Assembly: GCA_964450495.1 (NCBI GenBank)
Contig: CAYVFU010000004.1
Location: forward strand, 38,689-102,688
Reading direction: 5' to 3'
Origin: CALFUK01 sp964450495
Lineage (GTDB): Bacteria; Bacteroidota; Bacteroidia; Chitinophagales; Saprospiraceae
DNA length: 64,000 nucleotides
Of the stretch, positions 1-9,225 are shown one piece after another (the stretch's first letter is position 1; each line of letters starts with the position of its first letter). Under the pieces are notes generated by a model. That model made no database searches and had not been told where the DNA came from. It saw only the letters and a list, made by a program, of their open reading frames with translations. A program made the translations under genes and the position numbers.

Positions 1-1914
1 TGTTCTGTCTAAATCAAAAAATGCGCCTATATGAGGTCCTTCCTCTGAATCGGTGATCCCAGTTGTGAGACTTTCAATTTTAGAACCTGGGACAACATTC
101 TTCTCTAAAGGAATAACCTTTGCCTCATTCGTCGATGTCCTAAGCACATAATCCTGTAGCTCTTTTATATAATCCGCAAGTACAGTCAACTCATCAAACA
201 ATACTTCCAGTTCTTTCTTCTTTCTATTTTTTCCTTTGGGTATAAGATTTCTGTTTTGAGCAAATCTTAAGCCATTAATAACGAAGGGTTTTGAGATTGA
301 TTCTATTCTGTGAATTTTACCTTGCCAATGCATTTCCTCTCCTAAAAACATACATTCGTGAAGGAGTCTATTTTCATTATACTCTTCATTCTTATCCATA
401 TTCTGTAAGGCAAGTGCAACTACGGTATATGCCTCTATGTAAGTATGCAATACGACTTGTGAAATAAGAATTGGCTGATCTCGCAAAATATCAAGCAGTT
501 TCTCTTTATTTTTATGATTTAGCTTAGCGCGCCAATCTTCATCCATTAACCCAAAATCATATTCAATCTCATCAGAGAAATTAGGTTTATTAGAATAGAA
601 AAATTCAAACTTAAATAAGTCTCTGAGATTCATGATTTCTTTCCAAAACACATCTTCTCTTTCCGAAGGCTTAAACTTTGCTGCTTTCAAAATGGCCAAC
701 TCAATAAAGGCACGGTGATATAAATGATGTACACACATATTGGAATAATATGTGGAGATCAAATACTTTTCTGGTACAATTGCATATTTCGCTTTAGCTC
801 CCTCTCCTATCTGCTGAATCAGATTTGCCTGCTTCAACAAATTCAATGCATATTGCACACTTTGGCTAATCGGAACTCCTCTGTCAACGAGTGTATCCGC
901 TTTGTGCCTCTCCACAATATTCATTAAACTCAACACATTGTATTCTATCAAATTTTTAGTCAACGAAAACTTACTCAACAAGGTTGTACATATCAATGAA
1001 GCAGTTGTAACTGGTGTTATCTGATTAATACGGTGAACAAGTTCGAAAGCCAATTTAGGCAATGTATACTTTTCAGTAGGAGCTTGAAAATCATTTGGTA
1101 TCTCTGCAAAATGCTCCTCCTCTCTTTCGATAGGTTCACCAATTCGTACAGAAATACGTCCATAATTTTTACCCATATCTTTGATGTAATTCATCATCCA
1201 CATCAAGTTCTCAGAGTTCTTTTGTTTACCTCTCCCTTCCATAGTCATCTCCTGCACGTCTTGGATCAAATCGTACACTACAGAGACAGGCACGTATTTC
1301 ACTTCATCCTTAGATTGCTTTTCACCTTCAGCGATGTATTTGAGGATTCCCATTTTTGGCCAAACCAATTTACCTGTTCGAGATCTCGTACCTTCGATCG
1401 CCCACATAAAATGTTCACGCTGTTTGACAAGGTGTGCAAGGAAATGTCTAAGACTGGCTTTGTAAATTTCATTATCTTTAAAAGAACGACGTATAAAGAT
1501 CACTCCTGCTTTTCTACCCAATTTACCTACCCCAAAAAAACTCAAATTGATACCAGCAAAAATGTAAGGTATTGGCAACCCGTGCCTCGCCAATACAAGT
1601 GCCAAGACCCACATGTCTATGTAGGTCTTATGTGTCATTACAAATGCAACGGAATTTCGACGCATCAATTTACCTAAAGCTTTTAATTCATCAGGATCAA
1701 TATCAATCGTCTTATCATAGCCCCTTGATAGTGTAAATTTAATCAGTTCGAACATCGCACTATCTGCATAAGGATCGTGCTCAGAGTATAGCTCCGTTAT
1801 ATATTCCTTGGCATCTTTCTGTACGTCCTCAATAGGCGTATTATGCTTACTAGCTAATCTAGAGAGTGTTTGCTGAAAATCCTCCTCTTGAAAAATGAAA
1901 TCAATACCTTGCAT
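1..1914 (-). CDS. plsB: PlsB-like glycerol-3-phosphate acyltransferase fused to a HAD domain (C-terminus cut by window edge)
   Basis: The minus-strand frame is open from an ATG at 1914 to base 1 (638 codons) and leaves the window without a stop. The N-terminal third carries PlsB/GPAT family signatures: an HX4D acyltransferase motif (THKTYIDMWV) and, further on, WAIEGTRSRTGK, matching the glycerol-phosphate-binding EGxRSRTG block. The expected role is acylation of glycerol-3-phosphate at sn-1, the first step of phospholipid synthesis, at the inner membrane. After a charged linker (PKGKNRKKKELE) the last visible residues read HIGAFFDLDRT, which is motif I of HAD phosphatases (DxDxT). The protein is therefore a GPAT followed by a HAD-IB-like domain; what lies beyond is not visible. 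It is divergent from the gene at 2029. The GPAT call is firm; the HAD call rests on one well-placed motif. Confidence 0.85.
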   Translation of the reverse strand, partial: MQGIDFIFQEEDFQQTLSRLASKHNTPIEDVQKDAKEYITELYSEHDPYADSAMFELIKFTLSRGYDKTIDIDPDELKALGKLMRRNSVAFVMTHKTYIDMWVLALVLARHGLPIPYIFAGINLSFFGVGKLGRKAGVIFIRRSFKDNEIYKASLRHFLAHLVKQREHFMWAIEGTRSRTGKLVWPKMGILKYIAEGEKQSKDEVKYVPVSVVYDLIQDVQEMTMEGRGKQKNSENLMWMMNYIKDMGKNYGRISVRIGEPIEREEEHFAEIPNDFQAPTEKYTLPKLAFELVHRINQITPVTTASLICTTLLSKFSLTKNLIEYNVLSLMNIVERHKADTLVDRGVPISQSVQYALNLLKQANLIQQIGEGAKAKYAIVPEKYLISTYYSNMCVHHLYHRAFIELAILKAAKFKPSEREDVFWKEIMNLRDLFKFEFFYSNKPNFSDEIEYDFGLMDEDWRAKLNHKNKEKLLDILRDQPILISQVVLHTYIEAYTVVALALQNMDKNEEYNENRLLHECMFLGEEMHWQGKIHRIESISKPFVINGLRFAQNRNLIPKGKNRKKKELEVLFDELTVLADYIKELQDYVLRTSTNEAKVIPLEKNVVPGSKIESLTTGITDSEEGPHIGAFFDLDRT

Positions 1915-1989
1915 AAGCTTGAAGATAATTATAAGTAATGGTTAAACTATAACGAATGGGCCAAATCGTATGTGATTTTATGTTTATTG

Positions 1990-1997
1990 CAAATTTA
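1990..1997 (-). promoter_or_regulatory. Candidate -7 box for plsB
   Basis: The minus strand reads TAAATTTG, matching the Bacteroidota -7 consensus TAnnTTTG. It lies 76 bp upstream of the plsB ATG in the divergent intergenic region. No clear TTG -33 element is found at 19-21 bp, so this is a candidate only. Confidence 0.4.
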
Positions 1998-2028
1998 ACC
2001 ATCCATATCATTTAGGCTTCTGTGTATT

Positions 2029-2844
2029 ATGAAGAGAATCAAAGCGTTCAAACACCCTATTGTTAAAGGAAATGCTTTTGGCAGTTGGCTATTCGGAGAA
2101 CCAAGTATGTATGTGTATGTCTGGTATATAGATGGATTGTTGATTGATACAGGTCATCGTCGTATGCGCAAAGAAATTCTTGAAACAATTGGTGATTGGC
2201 AAGTAGATAAATTATATGTGACACATCACCACGAAGATCATTCAGCAAACATTAAAGTCATTAAAAAACACTTCAATTGTCAAGTATTGACATCTTCAAA
2301 GTGTGCAGAGATTATGAAAAAGCCTCCTTCCCTAAGCCCAGCACAACACTTCATGTGGGGATTAGCAGATTCCTATGATAATTTCACTATTGAAAATGAT
2401 CGTATTGAAACAAAGAACTACTCTTTTCAAATCTTGCCAATACCAGGACATGCTTCTGATATGGTTTGCTTATATGAAGAAAATCAAGGCTGGTTATTTT
2501 CTGCAGATTTGTATTTGCATCATTACGTCAAATATTTTATGCGGTCAGAAAGTATGAGGGAGTCAATTAAATCGCTTGCTAGAGTGAAAGCGCTTGATTT
2601 TGATACTATGTTTTGTGCACATAATCCACAATTAGATAACCCAAAGGCGCTCCTTCAGCGAAAGCAACAGTTCTTTGAGGACTTTTACGGAAATGTGATT
2701 GAGAGGCATGACAAAGGCATGTCAGAGAAAGAGATATTTACCGATATGGGATTGCATGAAGCTGGTCGTATTAAGTGGATGTCATTAGGGGCATTGTCTG
2801 GGTTAAATATGGTAAGATCTGTACTGAGAGATGAATCCTTATAA
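2029..2844 (+). CDS. MBL-fold metallo-hydrolase
   Basis: This 271-residue protein has the metallo-beta-lactamase fold zinc motif HxHxDH at residues 66-71 (THHHEDHSAN), a downstream PGHASD segment for the third histidine and FSADLYL for the bridging aspartate. These are the ligands of a di-metal hydrolase centre of the glyoxalase II/RNase Z superfamily. There is no signal peptide, so it should be cytoplasmic. The C-terminal third is helical and contains HNPQLDNP, the usual position of the last histidine ligand in single-domain members. The substrate cannot be told from sequence. It is transcribed divergently from plsB and converges on the dcw cluster. Confidence 0.85.
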   Translation: MKRIKAFKHPIVKGNAFGSWLFGEPSMYVYVWYIDGLLIDTGHRRMRKEILETIGDWQVDKLYVTHHHEDHSANIKVIKKHFNCQVLTSSKCAEIMKKPPSLSPAQHFMWGLADSYDNFTIENDRIETKNYSFQILPIPGHASDMVCLYEENQGWLFSADLYLHHYVKYFMRSESMRESIKSLARVKALDFDTMFCAHNPQLDNPKALLQRKQQFFEDFYGNVIERHDKGMSEKEIFTDMGLHEAGRIKWMSLGALSGLNMVRSVLRDESL

Positions 2845-2918
2845 TTAGTCTAGAACACAATTAATTAGATTGAAAGATTGTCACGATTAACTCTACATCT
2901 AAATAATCCTGTTCAGAC

Positions 2919-2947
2919 AAAAAAAGGTCCCAGCGGGGAGCTGGGAC
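2919..2947 (-). terminator. Intrinsic terminator of the dcw operon
   Basis: The arms GTCCCAGC (2927-2934) and GCTGGGAC (2940-2947) form a perfect 8-bp stem with a 5-nt loop. On the minus strand the stem is followed by a run of seven T (2919-2925), so it terminates leftward transcripts about 185 nt past the ftsZ stop. Nothing else is recognised in the 2845-3130 gap. Confidence 0.85.
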
Positions 2948-3130
2948 GCATTCAATAAACCAATCTCATGTATAAAACATGATATTATAAAAAGACGAAA
3001 TCCATATTTAGCACACATTTAAGTGTGAAGGTTCTGATTAACATTCTTTCTATCTCAGATTGGTTGTGATTAACATTTTTAAAATGTTGGTTGAAAAATG
3101 ATAATTAAAAATTTTATGTAACCGATTTTT

Positions 3131-4576
3131 TTAATCGACGTTATCGTATAAAAATTGATTGCCTCTTGACAATGGAGAATCTTCATCATCAGAAATCGAA
3201 AGCCTTGATCGGGCCTGGGTATTTTCTACATCTACATCATCTAACATGACATTTCTTCTTTTGTAAGCTGGGACTTTTTCCAACTCTGCAATTGTAGAAG
3301 GATTATCAATTGGTTTACTGCTTAAATCACGCTGCTGCTTAATCCGACTTTGCTCTTTGAGCATTTTATCTTTATCTATCTCTTGAAATATTTTAGGCGT
3401 TACTTGTGCTTCAACTCTTTCTGCGAATGGTTCTGAAGTAACTTGATTGTGCGACTCGTGAGAGAACGTTTTTGTAATTGGAATGTCCACATCTAGATCA
3501 ACAACTTGGCTCAAGTCTCCTTCATCATATCCAACAGAAATTCCAAATTCTTTTTCCATGTCCTGATCATCCAATGGAACAACAATTTTCTCTCTTTTTG
3601 ACTTATCGTAAGCATAATCACTTTCTACAAAACCAGTAGCAATTAATGTGATACTTATTTTTTCTCCTAATGACTCATCCAAACAATTCCCCCAAATCAA
3701 ATCAGTGCCATGTCCTGCTTCTTCTTGCACATATTCAGTGATCTCTCCTATTTCGTCCATGGTTACCTCTTTAGTACCAGACGTAATGTTTAATAAAATA
3801 TGTTGCGCTCCCCGGATATCATTATCTTCTAATAATGGAGAATTTAATGCGGCATGAATGGCTTTGCGTGCGCGATCATCTCCTTCTGCAGTTGCATTTC
3901 CCATCATTGCGACACCACTTGCGCGCATGACGTGATTAACATCCTCAAAATCTACATTTATGTAACCAGGAACAGTAATTATTTCAGCTATACCTTTTGC
4001 TGCTGTGGTTAATATTTCATCTGCATGACCAAATGCCTCTGACAGTCCCAGATCACCATAAGCTTCTCTGACTTTGTCATTTGAAATCACTAAAATAGCA
4101 TCAACATATTTTTTTAATTCTTCTAAACCTTCAAGTGCTTGTCTGTGCCTGCGCATCCCTTCAAACTTAAACGGAAGTGTGACAATACCGACAGTCAACA
4201 GATCTTGCTCCTTTGCTGCTTTAGCAATTATTGGTGCAGCTCCAGTACCAGTACCGCCACCCATACCAGCAGTAATGAAAACCATTTTAGTGCCGTCATT
4301 TAAAAAGGTACGAATATCTTCTATAGATTCAATGCAAGCTTGTTTTCCTATTTCTGGTTTAGATCCGGCACCTCTTCCCTCTGTTAAATGTGGACCTAAT
4401 TGTATTTTGGTTAATACAGGATTAGATATCAATGCTTGATTATCTGTATTGCAAATAACAAAGTCAACTCCTGCAATTCCTTGCTCAAACATGTCTTTCA
4501 CAGCGTTTCCGCCGCCACCGCCAACGCCTATCACCTTTATTATTGACCTATCATTTTTTGGTATATCAAATAACAT
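3131..4576 (-). CDS. ftsZ: Cell division protein FtsZ
   Basis: Tubulin-like GTPase of 481 residues that polymerises into the Z ring at midcell. The nucleotide-binding region starts with VGVGGGGGNAV (about 16-26), and the tubulin signature loop GGGTGTG is at 106-112. The GTPase core ends near residue 320. A long, polar, low-complexity linker typical of Bacteroidota (about 330-465) follows, and the C-terminus QFLYDNVD is the phylum's version of the conserved FtsA/partner-binding tail. It is the last gene of the dcw operon, 21 bp after ftsA and upstream of a strong terminator. Start MLFDIP at 4576 is the only sensible ATG. Confidence 0.98.
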   Translation of the reverse strand: MLFDIPKNDRSIIKVIGVGGGGGNAVKDMFEQGIAGVDFVICNTDNQALISNPVLTKIQLGPHLTEGRGAGSKPEIGKQACIESIEDIRTFLNDGTKMVFITAGMGGGTGTGAAPIIAKAAKEQDLLTVGIVTLPFKFEGMRRHRQALEGLEELKKYVDAILVISNDKVREAYGDLGLSEAFGHADEILTTAAKGIAEIITVPGYINVDFEDVNHVMRASGVAMMGNATAEGDDRARKAIHAALNSPLLEDNDIRGAQHILLNITSGTKEVTMDEIGEITEYVQEEAGHGTDLIWGNCLDESLGEKISITLIATGFVESDYAYDKSKREKIVVPLDDQDMEKEFGISVGYDEGDLSQVVDLDVDIPITKTFSHESHNQVTSEPFAERVEAQVTPKIFQEIDKDKMLKEQSRIKQQRDLSSKPIDNPSTIAELEKVPAYKRRNVMLDDVDVENTQARSRLSISDDEDSPLSRGNQFLYDNVD

Positions 4577-4597
4577 AATAAATGAGTTTCTTGTTAA

Positions 4598-5926
4598 TTA
4601 AAATTCAGAATCTGGTTTTGCTTCAAAAAAGTCTTTCGTATAAGAAAATATAGTATCTAATATTTTCTTGCCTGATTTCTTATCTTCTCCTTCAATTTCT
4701 TCACCATCGTCATTATTGCCTTGTTCGTTATAATAATTTATTTGCTCTTCTAATTCTATGTTATTAATAGAATGAATTAATAAACCTACAGCTGTTGCAT
4801 AAATTGGACTAGCTAAAATCCCGTTATATCCATGCGCCAAATGTTCGACAGGCTCTCCTCGTCGTGTAGGTAAACCAGTGTGGTATTCTGCTAATAAATT
4901 AATGTGATTTAATAAAGAACCGCCACCAGTCAAAACTAATCCACCGAATAATTTTTTATCGTATCCAGATCGCTGTATTTCCCAATAAATAAAATCAAAT
5001 ATTTCTTCAACTCTGGATTGAATTATTCTTGCTAAATTCTTTTCTGATATTTCTTTTGGCTCACGCCCTCTTAACCCAGGAATTGTAATAATTCGATTGT
5101 CATAAATTTCATCAGCGAGTGCAGAACCAAATTTTACTTTTAATTTTTCTGCTTGGTCTAACATTACTGTACATCCTTCTTGAATATCTTTGGTAATCAT
5201 ATTACCTCCAAATGGGATGACTGCTGTATGACGAATGATACCCTCTTTAAATATGGTGATGTCCGTCGTACCTCCACCTATATCTACTAGTGCAATCCCT
5301 GCTTCTTTTTCTTCGTCACTTAATACAGCTGATGCAGATGCAATCGGCTCCAATGTCATATCAGCAACTTCCAGCCCAACTTTTTCAACACACTTTAATA
5401 TATTTCTCGAGGCTGTAATTTGACCTGTAATGATATGGAAATTAGCTTCTAAACGAATGCCTGACATCCCGATTGGGTCGAGAATATCTTGTTCGTCATC
5501 AACGGTAAATTCCTGTGGAATAACATGTAATATTTTGTCTCCTGGAGGAAGGACAAGCTTATACATATCTTTAATCAACTTATCGACGTCTTGCTCTGAT
5601 ATTTCTGTATTGTAATCATTACGGACAAGCAGACCATGATGGTGTAGACTTTTAATGTGCTGACCTGCAATACCTACGTGGACTGTTTTGAATTTTCGCT
5701 TGCATTGACGTTCGGCCTTTTGTATGGCGTCGCGAATGGCTTTCACCGTTTTATCTATATTGGCAACTACTCCACGAGTCACACCTTCAGATACGTCTGT
5801 ACCCATTCCTACGACTTCAATTTTGTCGTATTCGTTTCTGTAGCCAGCAATAGCACAGACTTTGGTTGTCCCTATATCAAGGGCTACCACAAGTTTTTGA
5901 GAAGGATGAATCTTTTCCATAGTCAT
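4598..5926 (-). CDS. ftsA: Cell division protein FtsA
   Basis: Actin-fold ATPase of 442 residues that tethers FtsZ polymers to the membrane. Visible landmarks are the phosphate-1 loop VALDIGTTKVCAIAG near the N-terminus, the SHS2/1C region that replaces actin domain 1B, the phosphate-2 segment ALVDIGGGTTDITIF (about 214-228) and the adenosine loop LTGGGSLL. The C-terminus (ILDTIFSYTKDFFEAK) is a plausible amphipathic membrane-targeting helix, after an acidic linker. Two in-frame Met codons (MTMEK) compete as start; either lies just downstream of ftsQ. Confidence 0.97.
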   Translation of the reverse strand: MTMEKIHPSQKLVVALDIGTTKVCAIAGYRNEYDKIEVVGMGTDVSEGVTRGVVANIDKTVKAIRDAIQKAERQCKRKFKTVHVGIAGQHIKSLHHHGLLVRNDYNTEISEQDVDKLIKDMYKLVLPPGDKILHVIPQEFTVDDEQDILDPIGMSGIRLEANFHIITGQITASRNILKCVEKVGLEVADMTLEPIASASAVLSDEEKEAGIALVDIGGGTTDITIFKEGIIRHTAVIPFGGNMITKDIQEGCTVMLDQAEKLKVKFGSALADEIYDNRIITIPGLRGREPKEISEKNLARIIQSRVEEIFDFIYWEIQRSGYDKKLFGGLVLTGGGSLLNHINLLAEYHTGLPTRRGEPVEHLAHGYNGILASPIYATAVGLLIHSINNIELEEQINYYNEQGNNDDGEEIEGEDKKSGKKILDTIFSYTKDFFEAKPDSEF

Positions 5927-5940
5927 TACGTTACGTATGA

Positions 5941-6756
5941 TTAACTAGAAATTATTTTACTATCTTTTCCATTGTCTCCAATAATCTGATTGGTATATTC
6001 GTAAATAAACCGCTCATATTTATCAAAACCTTTAATCCGCACAATGGATTTATATGTCAATTTTATATTTCTTAATTTAAGGTTCAACTTGTCAGCTGAT
6101 CCAAGAATTAATTCTTGTTTTCCAACTTTTGGCACCAGCGTTATTGCACCGTCTTTCTCCACATAAATCTGTTCAATCAATGCTTGCAAAAAATCATCTT
6201 TTGGCAACTCCTTTGCAATGGCTAGAATGTCATGAATTTTATGTGCATTCATTTCTCTCCAATTAGGAATATACTTATCAATGTATCCTGAAGCTATTGG
6301 AACACGAACTGCAGATCCTTTAACGGTCTTTATTCTTTCACCATATTTGTCTAAATAATAATCTTCGCCATTTTCTGCCATGATCCGCACGACTGGTGCA
6401 CGTTGCTTTATCGTCACATGAAGAATATTTTTTCCATCGACATACACTTCTGCATGTTCAATGCGAGAATCTTTATTTAATGCAGACTCCAATTTTCTAG
6501 AATCAATATCCACAAATTTAATGTCTTGGATATCCGTGCCAAAAAACTGCTCAATGTGCAATTCTGCCATTTCCTTAGAGACTAAATTTCTTGAGCCTTC
6601 TAGATTTTCAATTTCGACACTCAATTGATTGATGTGTCTATTTAAATGCGTATTAACAGAAACCCAAAGCAAGACAGCTACCGCTAGGATAGCCATGAAC
6701 CATAGGAACTTGTCCCATAACTGTCTCATGTGCTTTTGATTTACTTTTTTACGCAT
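5941..6756 (-). CDS. ftsQ: Cell division protein FtsQ/DivIB
   Basis: Bitopic divisome protein of 271 residues. A basic cytoplasmic N-terminus (MRKKVNQKHMRQLW) is followed by one transmembrane helix at about 15-32 and a periplasmic POTRA/beta domain, as in FtsQ/DivIB, which links FtsB-FtsL to the septal synthase. Sequence similarity in this family is low, so the call rests on architecture plus its place between murC and ftsA. The start overlaps the end of murC by 8 bp, implying translational coupling. Confidence 0.9.
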   Translation of the reverse strand: MRKKVNQKHMRQLWDKFLWFMAILAVAVLLWVSVNTHLNRHINQLSVEIENLEGSRNLVSKEMAELHIEQFFGTDIQDIKFVDIDSRKLESALNKDSRIEHAEVYVDGKNILHVTIKQRAPVVRIMAENGEDYYLDKYGERIKTVKGSAVRVPIASGYIDKYIPNWREMNAHKIHDILAIAKELPKDDFLQALIEQIYVEKDGAITLVPKVGKQELILGSADKLNLKLRNIKLTYKSIVRIKGFDKYERFIYEYTNQIIGDNGKDSKIISS

Positions 6757-8119
6757 TAAAATATTTCTCTTTTATTTCTATTACTTTTTTATCTATATCT
6801 CCGGCCCCTGTTATCAATAAGATTTCAAATGGCTTGTTTTTCAATGTGTCAATCAATTCACTTTGATGAATCAATTGTTTATCTTCTAGGGTAACTTTTT
6901 CAAATATTATATTTGATGTTACACCTTCAATCGGTAATTCTCTTGCAGGATAAATTTCTGTCAAAATCAATGTATCTGGTTTCGACAATTCTTTCGCAAA
7001 TCCATCTACAAAATCTCGGGTCCTTGTAAATAAATGAGGTTGAAAAACAACTGTCAATTTTTTATTAGGATATAATTCCCGTGTCGCATTTATTGCCGCT
7101 TTTAATTCTGTCGGATGATGTGCATAATCATCAATCAAAACAGCATCATCTTTTTCAGCAACCAATTCAAATCTTCGTTTTATCCCTTTAAACGATTCGA
7201 TAGATTGTTTTAAGTCTTCCCATGTACAACCCAACTCTTTTGATACTGCTGTTGCGACAACTGCATTCGACACATTGTGTCTACCACCGAGCGCTAAAGC
7301 AAAACCGTCAATCGCATTATCGACTTTTAGTGAATAATGAAATCTGCCATTTTCTACTCGTACATCAGTTGCATGTAGATCACCTTCATTAATACCAAAT
7401 GTCTGTATAGACACGCCGTTATCCATCAATGCTCGCTTCCACTCCTCATCTATGTTATTCCTTATCGAAGTATGCACCCATAAAGATCCGCCTTGCTTTA
7501 TATTCAGTGTGAAATCTTTAAAGCCTTGATGTACCGATTTTTTATCTCCATAAATATCAAGGTGGTCAGCATCCATCGACAATATAACCGCGATGTCAGG
7601 ATACAATCGTAAAAAAGAGCGATCGTATTCATCAGCTTCAGCAACTACCCAATCAGAATCACCATATAAATAATTTGAGTTAAAGTTTTTCATGATGCCG
7701 CCTACAAAAGCTGAAATATCAATTCCTGAATTTTTTAACAAATAGGAAACAATAGAGCAAGTGGTGGTCTTACCATGAGTCCCTGCAACCGCTATGGTTT
7801 TCTTTTCTTTACTGATCATACCCAACACTTCCGATCGTTTATAAATCGGCATGCTATTTATTAAATGGACATACTCAGCATTATCTTTTGGTATAGCTGG
7901 TGTAAAAATTACCATGTCAATAGAATCCGGTATTAGTGATACATTTTCTTCGTAGTGTATCTCCATACCTTCGCTTTCCAACGTTTTGGTAAGCACAGTA
8001 GAAGTTTTATCATACCCACTGATCATTTTTCCTGCTTTAAGGAAATATCTTGCCAGTGCACTCATTCCAATCCCTCCAATACCTAAAAAATAGATATGTT
8101 TTACTTCTTTTATTTTCAT
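6749..8119 (-). CDS. murC: UDP-N-acetylmuramate--L-alanine ligase MurC
   Basis: Mur ligase of 456 residues that adds L-Ala to UDP-MurNAc with ATP in the cytoplasm. The N-terminal Rossmann domain has YFLGIGGIGMSALA (about 10-23), the central ATPase P-loop is VAGTHGKTTTCS, and DDYAHHPTE marks the C-terminal ligase domain, a block characteristic of MurC. The start overlaps the murG stop as TAATG (8119-8121), so the two are probably translationally coupled. Confidence 0.97.
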   Translation of the reverse strand: MKIKEVKHIYFLGIGGIGMSALARYFLKAGKMISGYDKTSTVLTKTLESEGMEIHYEENVSLIPDSIDMVIFTPAIPKDNAEYVHLINSMPIYKRSEVLGMISKEKKTIAVAGTHGKTTTCSIVSYLLKNSGIDISAFVGGIMKNFNSNYLYGDSDWVVAEADEYDRSFLRLYPDIAVILSMDADHLDIYGDKKSVHQGFKDFTLNIKQGGSLWVHTSIRNNIDEEWKRALMDNGVSIQTFGINEGDLHATDVRVENGRFHYSLKVDNAIDGFALALGGRHNVSNAVVATAVSKELGCTWEDLKQSIESFKGIKRRFELVAEKDDAVLIDDYAHHPTELKAAINATRELYPNKKLTVVFQPHLFTRTRDFVDGFAKELSKPDTLILTEIYPARELPIEGVTSNIIFEKVTLEDKQLIHQSELIDTLKNKPFEILLITGAGDIDKKVIEIKEKYFNA

Positions 8120-9225
8120 TAGCTGCCAATTAAATTAATGACCTCATCTGCAATCATATCATCTGCCTCATCATTGCCTAACTTTTTAATGGAGCTTGCT
8201 AAAATATTCAACGTTTCATCATCTTGAATTAAGTCGAGTGCTTCTTTCATCAATCGCTTTTTAGCGTTTTGATCTCGAATTAATATTGCTGCATTTTGCT
8301 CTGTAATGGCAAGTGCATTTTTAGTTTGGTGATCCTCCGCGACATTTGGCGAAGGCACCAAGATTACTGGTTTGCCTACAGAACATATTTCCGAAATTGT
8401 TAGTGCACCAGCTCTTGTCATTAATAAATCAGAAACGACATAAGCCAAATCCATTCGATCTATAAATGGCATCACTTTTACGTGGTCTAGTTTTGCGAAA
8501 TCGGAATCTTTGTATTCATCATAATACAGTTTACCAACTTGCCAAATCATCTGAATATCAGTTCTATCTTTTAATAATGTATACCCATTATTGATAGCAA
8601 TATTTAATGACTTTGCACCTAAACTACCACCAAACGCAAGCAAGGTCTTTTTACCTTCTTTTAAATCAAAATGATTTAATGCTTCTTGTTTGGTCACAGT
8701 CAAATTGGATATGACTTCTCTTACTGGATTACCAGTTCGAGTGATTTTTTCTTTTGGAAAAAATCGATCCATATTTTCATAGGCAACACAAATTTTATCG
8801 ACTTTATCAGATAAAAATTTGTTTGTGAATCCTGGATAAGAATTTTGCTCCTGAATTAATGTCGGTATTTTCATTAAAGAAGCGATATGCAATGTGGGTC
8901 CACTCGCAAAGCCTCCAACACCAACAACAACATCGGGGTTAAACTTTTTCAAGATCCGCCATGATCGGAATAAACTCCAAACCAATTTGAACGGAAACAA
9001 CAAATTTTTCAAAATTTTACCTCTGTGAAATCCACTGATCCAGAGGCCTTTGATAGGATAGCCCGCTTTCGGTACTCTATCCATTTCTATTTTACCTTTG
9101 GCACCTACAAATAAAATGTCTGCACCAGGTTTTTTCCTTTTTAATGCATCCGCTATTGCTATAGCTGGAAACACATGACCGCCCGTTCCTCCGCCACTAA
9201 ATACTATGCGCATCGCGCTGCTCAA
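8119..9225 (-). CDS. murG: UDP-GlcNAc:lipid I GlcNAc transferase MurG
   Basis: GT28 glycosyltransferase of about 364-368 residues that converts lipid I to lipid II at the inner face of the membrane. The N-terminal donor/acceptor loop GGGTGGHVFPA is near residue 10, a second glycine-rich loop FGGSLGAKSLN lies at about 200, and the nucleotide-sugar site contains TRAGALTISE. Either ATG 9225 or the internal ATG at 9213 (MRIVFSGGG), which fits the family better, could be the start. Both overlap the end of ftsW. Confidence 0.96.
   Translation of the reverse strand: MSSAMRIVFSGGGTGGHVFPAIAIADALKRKKPGADILFVGAKGKIEMDRVPKAGYPIKGLWISGFHRGKILKNLLFPFKLVWSLFRSWRILKKFNPDVVVGVGGFASGPTLHIASLMKIPTLIQEQNSYPGFTNKFLSDKVDKICVAYENMDRFFPKEKITRTGNPVREVISNLTVTKQEALNHFDLKEGKKTLLAFGGSLGAKSLNIAINNGYTLLKDRTDIQMIWQVGKLYYDEYKDSDFAKLDHVKVMPFIDRMDLAYVVSDLLMTRAGALTISEICSVGKPVILVPSPNVAEDHQTKNALAITEQNAAILIRDQNAKKRLMKEALDLIQDDETLNILASSIKKLGNDEADDMIADEVINLIGS

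Noticed and set aside
1033..1677. Open plus-strand frame of 214 codons
   Set aside because: It lies opposite the plsB coding strand, where the minus-strand frame has clear acyltransferase motifs; the plus-strand product is low-complexity and matches nothing.
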